64,000 nucleotides of DNA from Protula sp. h YS-2021 (taxonomy: Eukaryota; Annelida; Polychaeta; Sabellida; Serpulidae): NCBI GenBank assembly GCA_949752745.1, contig OX457025.1:102093524-102157523 (forward strand). The letters are read 5' to 3'. The notes under the pieces are model-generated. The model saw nothing but the letters and a program-made list of their open reading frames with translations. It did no database searches and was not told where the DNA came from. Of the stretch, positions 21,850 to 34,300 are shown piece after piece. Numbering within the stretch: the stretch's first letter is position 1; the number at the start of each line of letters is the position of its first letter. A program made the position numbers and the translations under genes.

Positions 21850-21945
21850 AATTGGCATCAATTATAAGTTCCATTATAGGAACTGTGACTCTTGCTGTCA
21901 TGGGAAGACAGCAAGTCATCTAGGACCACAGCAGATCCAAACTCG
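21850..21945 (+). repeat. Family A tail with hairpin
   Basis: Contains GGAACTGTGACTCTTGCTGTC then, after ATGGGAA, GACAGCAAGTCA. The inverted arms form a ~10-bp stem. The same tail, with changed but still pairing arms, is at 24150-24205 and 24560-24612. Confidence 0.55.
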
Positions 21946-22119
21946 TGAAACTGAAAAAAAAAAATCTTCGTGTGTGAAAATAATTTTATTTGTCAAGTAT
22001 CGCAAAATAAGGAATATTTGAGTCGAAAGGGTTAGCAAATTTATATCTGGCCCATTAAGTTTACTCAGAATTGAAGGTTTTGTTGTCATCAATAACGATC
22101 TACTCTAACCAATTCTACA

Positions 22120-22215
22120 TAATAAGCGAAATCACACTTTGGGTGTTTCGAATCAAATGCGCAAGAATTTTGAATTTCGACTGTGAGGGAACCGGCTAAA
22201 AAAAAAATAGAAAAA
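22120..22215. repeat. MITE family B single terminus
   Basis: AATCACACTTTGGGTGTTTC then GAATCAAATGCGCAAGAATTT match the inverted termini of the elements at 57808-58155 and 58383-58680. Only one terminus is seen nearby. Confidence 0.5.
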
Positions 22216-22599
22216 TATTGAAGAAATGTCGTAAAAACAGCCCATAATCGGAACATAAAAGAAATTGAAACTTGAAACTATTTGTTAAAACCTGGCATCA
22301 GACTACAATTACTTCCGCATGCGTAGACCAACATTAGGAAGTGTTTACGCAAAATGAGTGCCCTATTTTGAGAAGTCATCAGTAACAGATGGGTGAATTG
22401 ATTGGCAATATAATAACAGTTTTTAGCAGCTAAGATATTACTTTTATAACTGACTAAAAATGGTTGCTCTAGATTATTTAAAAATGTAGAAAATATTATT
22501 TAAAAACTTGTTAAAATTTTGCGAGGGTGAGTCGGTTTTGGGAAATTCCGAGTGTGCCCCTGTTGTTTTAATTGCAGCAAAAAATCCAAAAGAAAGACC

Positions 22600-22775
22600 C
22601 CCATTTAATTTGATATTTGTGAGTTTCTCTAGGGCCCAACTACACAAGTAAGTATTTGTGAAACGCAAGCAGGCCCCAACCGCCCCCAAATTCATAGGGG
22701 TATAAAGCGATGACGGACAGACGGACGGACACCCCAAACCTATAGGCCCCAATCCGAAGGGTTGGGGCCTAAAAA
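22600..22775 (+). mobile_element. Helentron-like terminus with perfect hairpin
   Basis: GATGACGGACAGACGGACGG is followed by the hairpin at 22743-22771: TAGGCCCCAA, a 9-nt loop, TTGGGGCCTA, then AAAAATG. It shares the order 'GACGGA repeat, hairpin, A-run' with 9500-9570, 21700-21740 and 28800-28940, while the core sequence differs. Confidence 0.5.
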
Positions 22776-23491
22776 TGTAATGGCGGATTAGTGGCTATCA
22801 ATGCTGTGGATGTGGTTATATAGGAGAATATGTACAGTAACCCTATGGCAAATTAATTGTCATGTGGTCTGAGGCCACCTTTAATAAATTTTTAAAATAC
22901 CAGTAGCCTAGGTCTTTCGCCAGTGTTCATACAAGTTCGCCATCCAGGAAAACAATATTTATCCCGAAAATGTCATTTTTGTCTCGCCCATTATCACCCG
23001 AGAGGTCGGCTAAATAAAACAATACCCCTTTAAACGGTACGACTACCTAAACCAGTTCATGTGCCGCATTTTGGTATACTTTTTCTTTTAATATTAGTTG
23101 CCTATGTAGTTATCTAACAAATTAATTTGCAGAATTCTTAAATTTCGGGATGACAAAATAATGTGGCGGATTAAAATTGTTCAAAAATATTTGGCCCGAA
23201 AATATTTAATTTCACTATAACTCAACACAAACACGAGAGTTTGCTTTGTAATCCTCTGAAAACATGTATAAAATTCTACACTTTCGACATTCCAAAGGGA
23301 AACTCCATATAATGTTGGCATATATATATGGTTCGTGCAGTATGTACCCTCTGTGCACCCAGGGCCACATTTTTCATGCCTTGTGTTTCTTAAAATTATA
23401 CATAAAAGGTGAAAAAAACAGGCATCAGCCAGCTGGTGAATGTTTTGCTTATCTTCCGGGACTGTTCTACCCAGCATTCCATTCGACCGTA

Positions 23492-23654
23492 GTTATAAAA
23501 TAGTTGACCTCTGTAGGGATCTGCGCAGGCCCATTGGAGATTCCGCGAAAATTAATACTCAGTAAAGGGGGGGGGGGCTACTTTTTGTAATATATATCCG
23601 CTTTGTGTTTATACATAACACGTAGGTCTCCTCAGATGTCACCTGTTTTATAAC
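23492..23654. mobile_element. MITE with ~25-bp terminal inverted repeats
   Basis: Left end GTTATAAAATAGTTGACCTC pairs with the inverse of the right end (…GTCACCTGTTTTATAAC), with ~4 mismatches over 28 bp. Interior 110 bp is non-coding and includes a G9 run. Related copy at 1-138. A target duplication is not clear. Confidence 0.7.
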
Positions 23655-23943
23655 AAGACCTTATTGTTTCCCCATAAATTTACGCATGCGCCTGAGGGGA
23701 AAACAAAAGATGTCTGCCTGTGGGAATTCGTGATTTTTGCTAGAACTTGTTCTTTTATGAAAATATCAAGGCATGTACAGTTATCAACAACACATTTTCT
23801 TTGAGGCACTCCATAACACTTCATAAATCGGGGTATGTATCTTAATATACTGCAATATCGCCACAGAGGTGCCTCAAAGCAAACGTAGCTGACTTGCATA
23901 TAGTTATACAGCGAGGATTTGAAGCCCTGTAGTGAAAATATGC

Positions 23944-24032
23944 GAGTCGCAAGCGGGGCTCGAACTGGGAACCTTTCGCTTCATAAGCGAGCGTGCTAAC
24001 CATAAGCCAAAAGCTGCAACTCATGGAAACAG
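23944..24032 (-). repeat. tRNA-like (SINE head or tRNA pseudogene)
   Basis: Minus strand reads TGGCTTATGGTTAGCACGCT, an A-box-like block, an anticodon-like stem-loop TCGCTTATGAAGCGA, and a B-box-like GGTTCCCAGTTCGAGCC. The T-stem and acceptor stem do not pair fully and no CCA or clean 3' end follows, so I call a tRNA-derived repeat and not a working tRNA gene. Confidence 0.55.
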
Positions 24033-24127
24033 CCAAGCACAAATGTGCATTAATTACATGTTTGTATATATTCATTTTCACAACTCACATTATAGATACC
24101 AGCTTCACGACAGCCCTCCGCCAAACC

Positions 24128-24630
24128 TCAATAGTGGATGTAGTCCTAGATGACTCTTGCGGTCTTGACAGCAAGAGTCATAATTCCTATAATAGGAAAT
24201 GTCGGCGCACGACTAGGGCCAACGGCGTTATTTTAGAAAGGGTGCCTCACATAAATTGCCCAATTTTAAATTATGGCGCACAAGTTTTATGGTCAGATAA
24301 CAATTTTTTACAGAGAAAAATATCTTTTTTCTTCAGATCGGGAAATCGAATCCCTCATTATCGCCCACAACAGTGTATCAACAGTTGCAAAACCACGCTT
24401 TACCCTAGTTTTGGGAGTTTCGCTGAGGTCGAAAATAATGCACTAGGATACTTCTCAGAGTGCTTTCAAAGAAAAAGCCTGCCAGTTCGAGCCTCGGTGT
24501 CCTGGAGCGTGCGCCGAAAGATCCAGAGCCTCGAAAATTGAGATCAATGGAGATTTCTATTGCAGGAACTGTGACCCTTTCTGTCCTAGGAAGATAGAAA
24601 GGGTCCGCTGGGACTATAGTGAATGGCTTC
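24128..24630 (+). mobile_element. Family A element, ~0.5 kb, hairpins at both ends
   Basis: Left end holds GATGACTCTTGCGGTC then GACAGCAAGAGTCATAATTCC. The right end holds the inverted counterpart GGAACTGTGACCCTTTCTGTC then GATAGAAAGGGTC. Each end therefore folds on itself, and the two ends are inverted to each other. The centre matches the minus copy at 20278-20645. A 182-codon open frame passes through, but I see no known domain. Confidence 0.55.
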
Positions 24631-24639
24631 TTGGAGCTA

Positions 24640-26600
24640 ACGGGCTGTTGAAAACCCCGATTGCTCTTTTGTGCAAGAGAAATTTGACATTTGGGCGTTA
24701 TCTCTCTACCATTTCTTTCATTTTATACCCGGCTACTTTTATTAGAAACGCAGAATTTTTTCGCATTTTAATTGTGTTGTTTGGCCGATCTCCCTCGTAC
24801 GATCTTGGACTTGCCGCGATAATACAATATCTTTAAAAAAATTTTGTTGATACAATCATAATTTAATTGGTTGTTGTGTGAGAAGAACGTAAGATACATA
24901 GATATCTCGTTATTTTCAAACACGCACGCAACACAAGGTCGAAAATCAGCAGATAAACTCTTCGTAGTTTTCACGTCGTCGACGAAATCTTACATTATCG
25001 CTACAGTAAACATGAGAAATAAGCTAACGAACTTCTGTTCACGACGTCAATTGGTTCCCACAAGCCACTCAAGAGTTTTCATGTCAGGAAAAGTGTTTGC
25101 CACTTGATCGCTATTATAGTGGCATATGTCTTTCACAGAAAATGTATAAATTTAACCTACAGATTTTACTACAAAATCTCACTGGATCAGTACCAACAAC
25201 CAGTTTATCGCGAGGCTAGATATATACCGTATTATCGCCCATATCACCAAAACAGGACTATTATCATTTCACTTCGAACTTACTGACATATGTATCAATT
25301 TGAGGAATCGATATTCTACGTATACTGCTAAATATATCACAATTGCGTTTCCGTACATGGAAAGTAAATTCAAGCTAAATAACTCAGTTGTACATTTCGT
25401 AGGCCCTGACTCTAAGTCAGATCTTTCGTCGGGATACGCTTTCAGAGCAAAGCTCTATACGTTTCTATGCAGAGTCTCTCCACTTAGTACGGTTTTGTGC
25501 TAATATTTTGGCTTGTGAGATTGAGTAGATTCCTTTATTTTATAGATCGCGTTTTATTGTTGACGTTTTCTGATCAGAATAGACCACGGTGTTTGGTTTG
25601 TCTTTTTATACATGTAACGGTCAAATAATTTAAAAAAAAAATGAAACAATGTTTTTCTAAGAAATGTGACTCTGCCGTCCTTGTTTACTTACTAACGTAG
25701 CTGTGAGTAAGTGATGCAAGGTCAAAGGCTACGTCTGGTTAGGCGAAAAATGTGATTCTGCATCCTTTTATTTTTGGAATGTCTTATAAACTATAGTTTG
25801 TAGGCGAATTATTAATGAGTTTTTAAATCCTGAAAAATACTGATTCTGCAATGATTAGCTTCCGATTTCCTATTTCCGATTCCAGAAATCGATTCGTAAT
25901 TTCTATGTAGGCGAATGACATCACTTTGTGTCCGTGCTGATCCGTATAAATAATGCCCAATTGTTCCATTTTAATCAGTCTAAAAATTGAGATTCAATTG
26001 TCTTTAACCGGGCTATACCTAAAAGAGGGTTCTGTGCCAGTTAAGGTTAAGACCAGGCTGTACCTGAAAGAGGGTATTGGGCCGTAAACGTGACGGTTAA
26101 ATTGGAATAATAGGCTTTTAAAGGGCATAAATTACGGCAAGCAAATTCATGTTATTGTATTGATAATATGGTATTCCAAAGATAGATTGTTTCATTTCAT
26201 AATAAGTATATTTGTAATCAAAAGAATTTAATAAAGTTTATAATTGAATAGTTTAGCAGTGATAAGTGTTTAATCAAATATTGATAGAATTAATTAGATT
26301 TGTGATTAATCAATATTTGAGAATTAATTAGTCTAGTGTTTTAGAAATTAGAAAATTGCTGTTTTAAATAAGTGGCAAATACGTATGTATTTCAGTCAAT
26401 CGGCGTTATAACGGCGTTTCAATAGGCGTTTCGGCGTTCAGCGTTACGACGTTACGAAGTTAGACGTCAGTGGTCGGCGTTTAATAATTGGCATTAGTGT
26501 AATCAATTGCTGTGATTAATTTTAATGTCCTTTCAACGTCGCATTGCGTAATAAAGTGCTTAGTATTTAAATCAGACAAAGTCTTTAATTCCGATTTAAC
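24640..26600. other. AT-rich stretch without a recognisable gene
   Basis: Only short frames. Positions ~26000-26110 hold a decayed duplication (CGGGCTATACCTAAAAGAGG and CAGGCTGTACCTGAAAGAGG). A TATA-like CCGTATAAATAATGC sits at 25943. Nothing else can be supported. Confidence 0.4.
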
Positions 26601-26639
26601 CATTGGCATATTTATTTGTCATCTGAATTTGGCGTTGTT

Positions 26640-27450
26640 AACGTAGTTCAGTATTGGCGTATAAATGTGTCATCACAATACAGTTCTTCGTTGCTAATCC
26701 AGTTTCCAGCACTATATCTTATTGATAGTATAGTTCTTAGGAGTTTGCGGTGAAAAATGTCTATTTCTTGTTCTTGGCATTTAGTAAGACCCGACACTTC
26801 ACTGTTGTATAAGAAAATTGATTCGATTAATGCGTTGAAGACGCGGATCTTAACATGTAGATTTAGTTGTTTCGAGATTAATACAGTTTTCAACTTATTA
26901 AAAGCATTATTCGCTAGTGTTTTTCTTCTTTTGATGTCTTCTTCTGTTCCAAGTAAACTACCCACTAGTTTACAGCTTTTCCAATCGATGCTACCGCCTT
27001 TGCAAAAAGTGTATTTTTCTGTTTTACCATCATTTATTTGTAGATTTCTGTTTTTGAGTGATTTTGTAGTTTCATTTTCAATTTTATTTTTTCACTTTTA
27101 AGCGTAGATCCATAACTTATGTCGTCAGCAAATTGTTGATCTAGCAGAAAGTAAAGATTGCTGTAATTGTCAAACACAAAACCAGGTTGTCTTTTCATAG
27201 AATTGGCTAGGCATGTTAAGAAGAGTATAACGGAAGCTCCATCTCCTTGTGGTGAGCCAATTGTGCTTGAAAAGAATTTTCCATATTCTTTTCCTATTTT
27301 TATGCTAAGTTATATATTACTTAGCAGAATACTGAGCAGGTAAAGTTCATCTAATTCTAATACTACTTTGAGATCATATATCAGTATTTTCCGTTTATTA
27401 GTGTCAAAAGCTTTGCTCATGTCTAGCATGAGCAAGTGTATATTGTAATC
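26640..27450 (-). pseudogene. Non-LTR retrotransposon (LINE) reverse transcriptase fragment
   Basis: On the minus strand, across broken frames, one reads MLDMSKAFDTNKRKILI, then GSPQGDGASVILFLTCLAN, then QQFADDISYGSTLKS (the FADD catalytic motif), then ANNAFNKLKTVL and the C-terminal signature ALIESIFLYNSEV...FHRKLLRTIL. Frame changes and stops at about 27100 and 27320 make it inactive. The 5' portion and endonuclease are absent. Confidence 0.85.
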
Positions 27451-27579
27451 TTCACATTATCGCTTTCCCCGTTAATAATTTGAAGGAGAATATGAGTTCT
27501 GTCGCACTTCAGATCTTCCTGATCGATCTTCAGATCTTCATTATTTTTACTTGGTATATTTCTTTATCAGATACGCCGA

Positions 27580-28620
27580 ACCTCAGTAGCGGGGCTCTTC
27601 TTGGAGCTAACTAGGAACATTCCCTGAAAAGGCCTATCAGGTAAGCGTAGAATTTTGCCGATTTTCTTTATGGCGTTTGACTAAATTCAGTTAAGGCAAG
27701 GATATAAAGAAATATAAAGACAAATTTTTAAAAATGCCATTTGGCTAGAAACACATTTATATGTGGGTTATTAAAGGGCTGAACAATATATAAAATAGTG
27801 TTTAAAAGTTCATGTGATGGCTTCTAAATTAGAAAATGTTTATATTGAAGGAAATTAGAAATTTAATGCTTTTAAATATTTCTATAATTTATCTAAAAAT
27901 TTGCATTCGAAAATATACCTCCTTCGGAAAGATAGAAAGGAACGAATTGATTTATACGTATTATCATACTTTGTATCTTAATAATAGAGGGGGCACTCTA
28001 GCAGGGCCATTTGGTGCTATATGTGTTACCATGCGTGTCCTAAAAACATTTAAAAAATTACCACCTACGCGGAGACAGTTGGTGGTAATTTTCAGTAAAG
28101 ATGAGGTTTGCGCGGAATGCCAATTTCGTTTAAAAATTGGGCTAGTTTTCATTCAGAATTCCCTCTTCTCACAAAAGAGGTTGTTTTGAAACTGCACCAT
28201 ACGTTTGGTTAAGAAAGGGGTATTATTTTAAACGTAGCAACAAACGCAATAATTTTGAAGCCAAACGTTTGTGTCGTATGCCAGTTTCCTCTGAAAAGGG
28301 GTTAATTTCAGTCCAGTACTCTGTGCTTTCCAAGTAAGTTTTGCTTTTCAAACATTCGCTCTGTATTTCGTTATATAAGGGGATACTATATCATAACTAG
28401 ACGGAATTCCGCTAGATAGAGGATGACCCATTTGCAAAAACCACAAGAGAAAATGTATGTTTTACATAACTTGTTCCAGGCCAATAGAATCCAGAATAAG
28501 ATAAAAACATCCCTCTTTCTCTATCGGTCTTTGAAATGATAATCAACTTCCGGTCTATAGCCTCATGACCAAGGATCATGACCAAGGAGTTAGAGGTCAA
28601 AGAGGTACCGCCTATATAAC
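27580..28620. other. AT-rich stretch, repeats only
   Basis: Short repeats such as ACCTCAGTAGCGG...GGAGCTAAC (27588) recur at 57600 and 24630. An inverted pair at ~28050-28105 (AATTACCACCTACGC / GGTGGTAATT) makes a small hairpin. No gene supported. Confidence 0.35.
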
Positions 28621-28639
28621 GCTGTTTTGGCCCAAATGG

Positions 28640-28940
28640 TTGAAAATAAATTCAAATGGTTAAAATGCTTCCATATATCAATTTTTGGCGGATCACCACT
28701 AAAAATAACTTTAAAGAAAGGAATACACTGGGAATATCAAAATTTTAAAGCGATGGAATGGAAGCTGTATGTGAAGAAGCATTTTAAATACAATTTTGTT
28801 TACGCGCATACAGGCGACGGATGCGCCACTGGCGTTAAAAAACCAGCCGACGTCAGTTGGTCTAAGATACACACATCACGGAAGAATAAAAAAGATGGAA
28901 AAATCCACCGACGAAAGTCGGCTGGGCTTAAAAACGCCTG
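28640..28940 (+). mobile_element. Helentron/'pearl'-like element, single core
   Basis: One core unit (TCAATTTTTGGCGGATCACC; GAAGAAGCATTTTAAATAC) resembles the 7-9.5 kb cores. It is followed by ACGCGCATACAGGCGACGGA and two stem candidates, the last at ~28907-28935 (CCGACGAAAGTCGGCTGGGC) then TTAAAAAC. Confidence 0.55.
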
Positions 28941-28944
28941 AACC

Positions 28945-31040
28945 GTTTTAAATGTGGCCAGATTATATGATGCCCTCGCTATTATAGTAGTTGCCTATCA
29001 TGGTTTAGTTATTACACTGGACTGTTTCTCTCGTTTTTGATCGTACACTATCACAAGGAAGACGAAAATTATATTTGTTTGTTCTTTAATGTTAAGATGG
29101 TATTAGCGCTCTTAGACCATACAAGCCGTAGTAATGTAACCTAACCATTTTGTTTGATATGCATTTCGATTCTGATGAAAACTATCACTTGAAATTCTAG
29201 TTTATAAAAGTATAAGTTTGAAAAGAAAGGAATTTATCAGACTTCCCATTAAACATGGACGCTTGTAAGCTGATTACAAGGGAAAGGATATGGAAATGTC
29301 TCATCGGTATGGGAATGAGACAAATTTATACTTGCGTTACGTACAATATTTCCGGTTTCATTAAAATATAATAGTTGTCCCATAAAATCAATTACAAAAA
29401 TTTCTTCTTTAAAAAAGAAGATTTTGCGTACAAAGTGAATTTTAAGAAGCGCCTCATCGCCATATTTCTGGCCATCATATATCGCTACCCCCGTAAATTG
29501 ACACAAGGAAGCGATGTGAAATGGTACAGCGATATCCGGTGCGTTAAATCGCAAACGGTCATGTAGTCCCAGGCAGGTCCTCCTCTACACAGCCTGGGTA
29601 GAAGAGGTGGCTGGATTCAGGTCGCTCGGAATTATCGCCCAAGCGTTGCTTGGGCGATAAAACAATACATACCATATGTAAAATATGTACAAGATTAACT
29701 TTCAATGATGCATATAGAAAGAGACCTTTTAGTACTTAAGCTGACAACATACAATTTTAATTCTTCATAATTGAAAATAAAACTATTTTTATGTTCACTT
29801 TTCAACACTGGAGCCGAAAAATTACGAAACACAAATATTTGTGGGTATAGTCCAAAGGCGAAGGACGCATGAGTTACTCGAAACCGGTCGTGCATTAACG
29901 ACGTATGCCTGTCTTTTCATGACGCAGGTTTATCCTTCCGTCGTGTGTTGGTTCCCAATGCCACTCTAGAGAAGCTTTGGTATGGGCTAATTTTTCCGAC
30001 AGGTTGTACGGGCTCAATGAGGTGGGAAAAGATTTGCAGATATTGAAATAGAAACACAAAGACAGAGGTGGCAAACTTAAAGAGATAAAATGGATGTGTT
30101 TGGTTTGTCTAACCCGTATGCTATTTTTAAGAAGTTATTAAAAGTTTGAACAAATGGTTTTAAGTTTAAATTTCTTTTATCCGAGTATGAGCTGGTTTTG
30201 GTATATTTCGTGTGTAATTTCTTTGCTTTCTCTTTGCCCAGTTCCCTTTCAGTCGAAATTCAAAATTCTTGCGCATTTTATTTGAAACACTCACAGTGTG
30301 ATTAGACTTATTGAAGCCATCTTCGGTGGTTGAAAACAAATTTCTTTTGCTAAGCATCGCTAAATCAGACATATTTTAGTGAAAATTCTGTCAAATTTGT
30401 AGGTAATCTAGTCCAAGCTGATCACTCACGCACCCCTAGTTACCATGCTTGTCCATGACTTTTTTAAATGACCCCTAAATCGGAATGCCAATTTTGAAAT
30501 GATACCCCTTATTTTAACCAAACGGGGAGTAAAGTTCTGAAGGAACCATTCGGACCTCAAAATTTCCCCCTCTCTCTCCGCGTTTGTTTTCTTTTGACAT
30601 GCATGGTAATCATACGAACTGCCCACCGAGGCTTTTAGTGGAGAATGTAGCATTTTGTTGTCACCAATTTTGATCTAGTGTAAACAATTCTTTTTCCCTT
30701 CCCTAGTCCAATCTGACAAAACTATGCAACAAATGTAAACTTTCAAAATTATTTTGAATCTTTTAAAATGTTACTGCTCTTAGATATTTAACCTTAACAC
30801 ACTTGTTGTATTTGTTACTTAAATCAAATTTGTGGCTAAGATAACACAAGCAGTAAAATAGTTTTATTACATTCCAATGCTCAGCGCTCTTTGCTAATGG
30901 GGGTTTGACTCCCATAGGGTGAGAGTGCTTGCATAGCGATTTGTTATGCAACGAATAGACACTGCTAATTATATATATTTATGCCATATGCACTCGATAT
31001 TCTAGTTATTGTTTATTCAGTTGGTTACTCTACAAGCGGT
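28945..31040. other. AT-rich stretch without a gene
   Basis: No supported coding region. Positions 30180-30310 contain one terminus of MITE family B (AAAATTCTTGCGCATTTTATT then GAAACACTCACAGTGTGATT). Confidence 0.35.
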
Positions 31041-31049
31041 TTCTAAATT

Positions 31050-31300
31050 ATTATGTCTCCCCAACCAAGAGGAGACATATAGTGTTTGAACGTTCTGTGT
31101 GCGTGTGTGTATGTATGCACGTGTGTATGTTCGTTTGTGTGTGTGTCAGTCTGCTGTGAACAAAATATTGTGTGCAAGATATATCGAGAACGAAAAGTCA
31201 GATCGACTGTAAACTGGATGTGTTTATTCCTTAGGTAGGTCGGACGGTCCCACCAGCATTTGACGCGTATCACATTATTTGGGGAGGCGTATAAAGTCAT
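31050..31300 (-). mobile_element. Helentron-like terminus, inverted
   Basis: On the plus strand ATGTCTCCCC-AACCAA-GAGGAGACAT (31052-31077) is a near-perfect hairpin next to a GTGTGTATGTATGCACG microsatellite, i.e. the same end structure as at 9541 read on the other strand. Core-like sequence continues to ~31300 and possibly to 31960. Confidence 0.4.
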
Positions 31301-34300
31301 CACGTAAAGCTATTATATGCGAAAATTTTCAGAAGAGAAACGTCGAACCTGCTAGAATTGTTGCTTGGTAGATCCGACATATGCTATCAAATTTTGTCGC
31401 GTAAAATATGCATATATTTTGAACAAGATGCAAAATTTCTCGCTATGGGAAAGTCTATCGACTTCAAATTTATCCCTGGGATGGTCGGACATTTCTTTCA
31501 ACTTTCAGCGTTTTAAGATTTTTCTGAAGTATTCTAGCATTCTGCAAACTGCTTGAAAACATCAGCAGCTTACTTTCGATCCACTATGGCCATTTCTTTT
31601 ATTTCCGTAATATAAAAAAGGAAAATGGTTATTGGGGATTAATGGGTTTAGTCGGAGAGACATTTGTTTTTGTTTACAAAAACAAGAAACTAAATAAATG
31701 TCAATTGAAAGTGTTCAATATAAGCCTGTACTTATTTTTGTTTGCACTAGCCGCTCAGGTTTTTAACTTATTACATAAGTCTGGGCGGTCCTCAATTGTT
31801 TGTATTCATGTATGTATGTGCGTAAACTTTGACTTAAAATGCTTCTCCGGCGGTTTTGTTCAGATTCCTTTCAAAATTTTTACGTGGTCAACTCTTGAAA
31901 AATTACCAAATTTTGGCAATTCTCCAAAAATTGGCTAAATTGGCAACGTTTTAAAACTTTTTTTCAAAATGCGTTAGTTCCTGCAGTTCGTTTAGATTTA
32001 TTCTAACTTTAAGAGCAATGCTCTTAATGTGATCTTTTCTTCACTATTTTGTGCAATTCCTAAATTTGGTTTTAAGCTGCAGTTGTAAATATGTTTTTCA
32101 AAATAGTTCTTCCGCAAGTAGCTTCAGTCAGATTGAAGTTTTAGGCGTGTTCTTTTGGGATCGGTCAGAGGTCAGGGAAATACCTTCCTTTTCACTAACC
32201 AGCTTTCAAAATGCTACTCTCAAGTTTCTGGCAATCCTACAAGCCTCTTGTACTTGATTCACTAGATTTCAGCTGATCACAATGTCCTGGACAATCTTGG
32301 TTTAAGATGTAGAAAATCCCACCATTTCACATAATTTGGCCAATTCTATAGGTGGAGTAGCATTTAGAAAAGTTTGCTGTCGCAAGTTCTTATTTATCAG
32401 CACTTCTCTTTATACTACTTGCGTCATGTCAGGAAATTTTGGTGGCATGTGTTGACCGATTTACTGGTAATATGCTGTAGTCTAATACTTATCTTGCTGT
32501 GCTAACACCTTTTTATTGCATAAAATATGAAAGTACATATTTATGATCTTGCACCAATTTTTTATATTGCCAAAAAGGGTATTTTTCAAATATTCACCCG
32601 AAGAGCATTTTTTTAAATTAAGAAGAAATCCATACAATACTGCTAAAGGTATCGCATTATGGAAAATGTGATATATTTTGTTTGTAAATCACGTAACCAC
32701 GAGGTTGTGGGAATTCTTATAGTATTGTTATGACTGGATCGAGTTCTAGTAATTAACTTGGATGCTTACAAGTATTTTTCAAATTATACAATTGCTCTCT
32801 GTGACCCTTTTCCAACATTTTAGGACTGTGTAAAGAAGAACTAAGATGCGATTACAGGTAATCCTGGCATAAAACCGTTAGAGACTCCAGTGCCTCAAAG
32901 TGAATAAATTAAAAAAACTGAGAGAAAACTCACAGTGTAAGTCAAAGAATGGCTGAAAAAGGACACAATTATAGATGATTAACTTGGAACTGAGCAAGAT
33001 ATCAAGCTTAGAAAGTCCTTTACAAACAAACCATCACTAAAACCAATGATCTAGTGAGCAAACACATTAAAATATGGATATTCATTGCATTCCTAGAAAG
33101 TGTCCTATTATACAAATTTGGACAGCGACACATAAAAGGCTGATACTGATATTTTTCAAAAACATGTCTTAAGGTAGAGTAAAAAAAGGTATTCGCATGA
33201 AAAAAACTGGATCAGCAAGGTTAGCCCACCATTTCTAATTCAAAATAATATTTCTTACGTTAAAAAGGTTCAAAGCACAAAAAAGAATTAAATGATTGGA
33301 CAGATATTGAATAAATGTTGAAATTAGAAGTAAATTACCAGTAGGTTTCAAACTCAATGGAAATATAATATAGTCTTTTTACATTTTAACATGTGGTTTG
33401 CTATTCATTCCATGCCAGCCTGAAACCTTAATAATTTGCTGAAGTTCTAGTTATGAAATACAGTAAAGTATACATGTCATAAAATGCTGTGCTTATATCA
33501 TCCCGTGATAAAGACATACAGTCTATTAATGGGATCGATTCAGTGCTGTTTTTGCTACTCAGTTGGTCGTGCATTTTGCATCAAAATAATCTATTTATTT
33601 AAATATGTGGACCCTAAAATTTTGAGAGGTGAATTAAACTGACGTTTTAAAAATAAAAAGTAAATAAACAAATATTTAAAATAATCAAATTGTACAAATA
33701 TTAACTGGACAATTGCAAACTTACTCTGTTATATTAATCACAGTTTTACTACTATGAAGCTAAAACAATTTCAATTCTCAGGTCGCACTCGTTTTACCAA
33801 TTACTTGAGTCCATTTTCGGAATAAAAAGTACAGATGAACAATGATATAGTAGATTCCAAAGTAAAATTGCATTTGTTCAACTTCGAATCCATCATAAAC
33901 TCTCGTTCACAGGCTTTTCGTGCGTGCTCCAGTCCAGTACAGTTACCTCGGCCAGTATTTATGTACAAGAAAACCAGTAGCGTATGCTCGATCGTATATT
34001 GGTTACGATTAATAATATTTTAGCGTGAACTGGGAGCAGGATTTTTAACCTCTGATAGTCGTAAAATTTTAGTTGCTTCCAATCCTTGTCTGTGTGGTAT
34101 ATCGTATGAAAAGTTTTAATAACGGCTGAAAGACAGACAAGATTTTAGGTAGGAATTTCATTGCATGCAATTAGTTAACAAAATTAATTAACAAATTTTA
34201 ATTCTTACATCAATGATTGAAGAATACAAGGGCATCATTTTGACCATGACATTAAACTTACGAAATGCGGTTCATATTCTATACACTCTTTGACTTAATA

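Noticed and set aside
23944..24032. Functional tRNA-His gene
   Set aside because: A- and B-box-like blocks and an ATG anticodon-like loop are present, but the acceptor and T stems do not pair properly.
24225..24541. Host gene coding for the family A frame
   Set aside because: The same frame occurs in an inverted repeat copy at 20278-20645, so it is repeat-derived.
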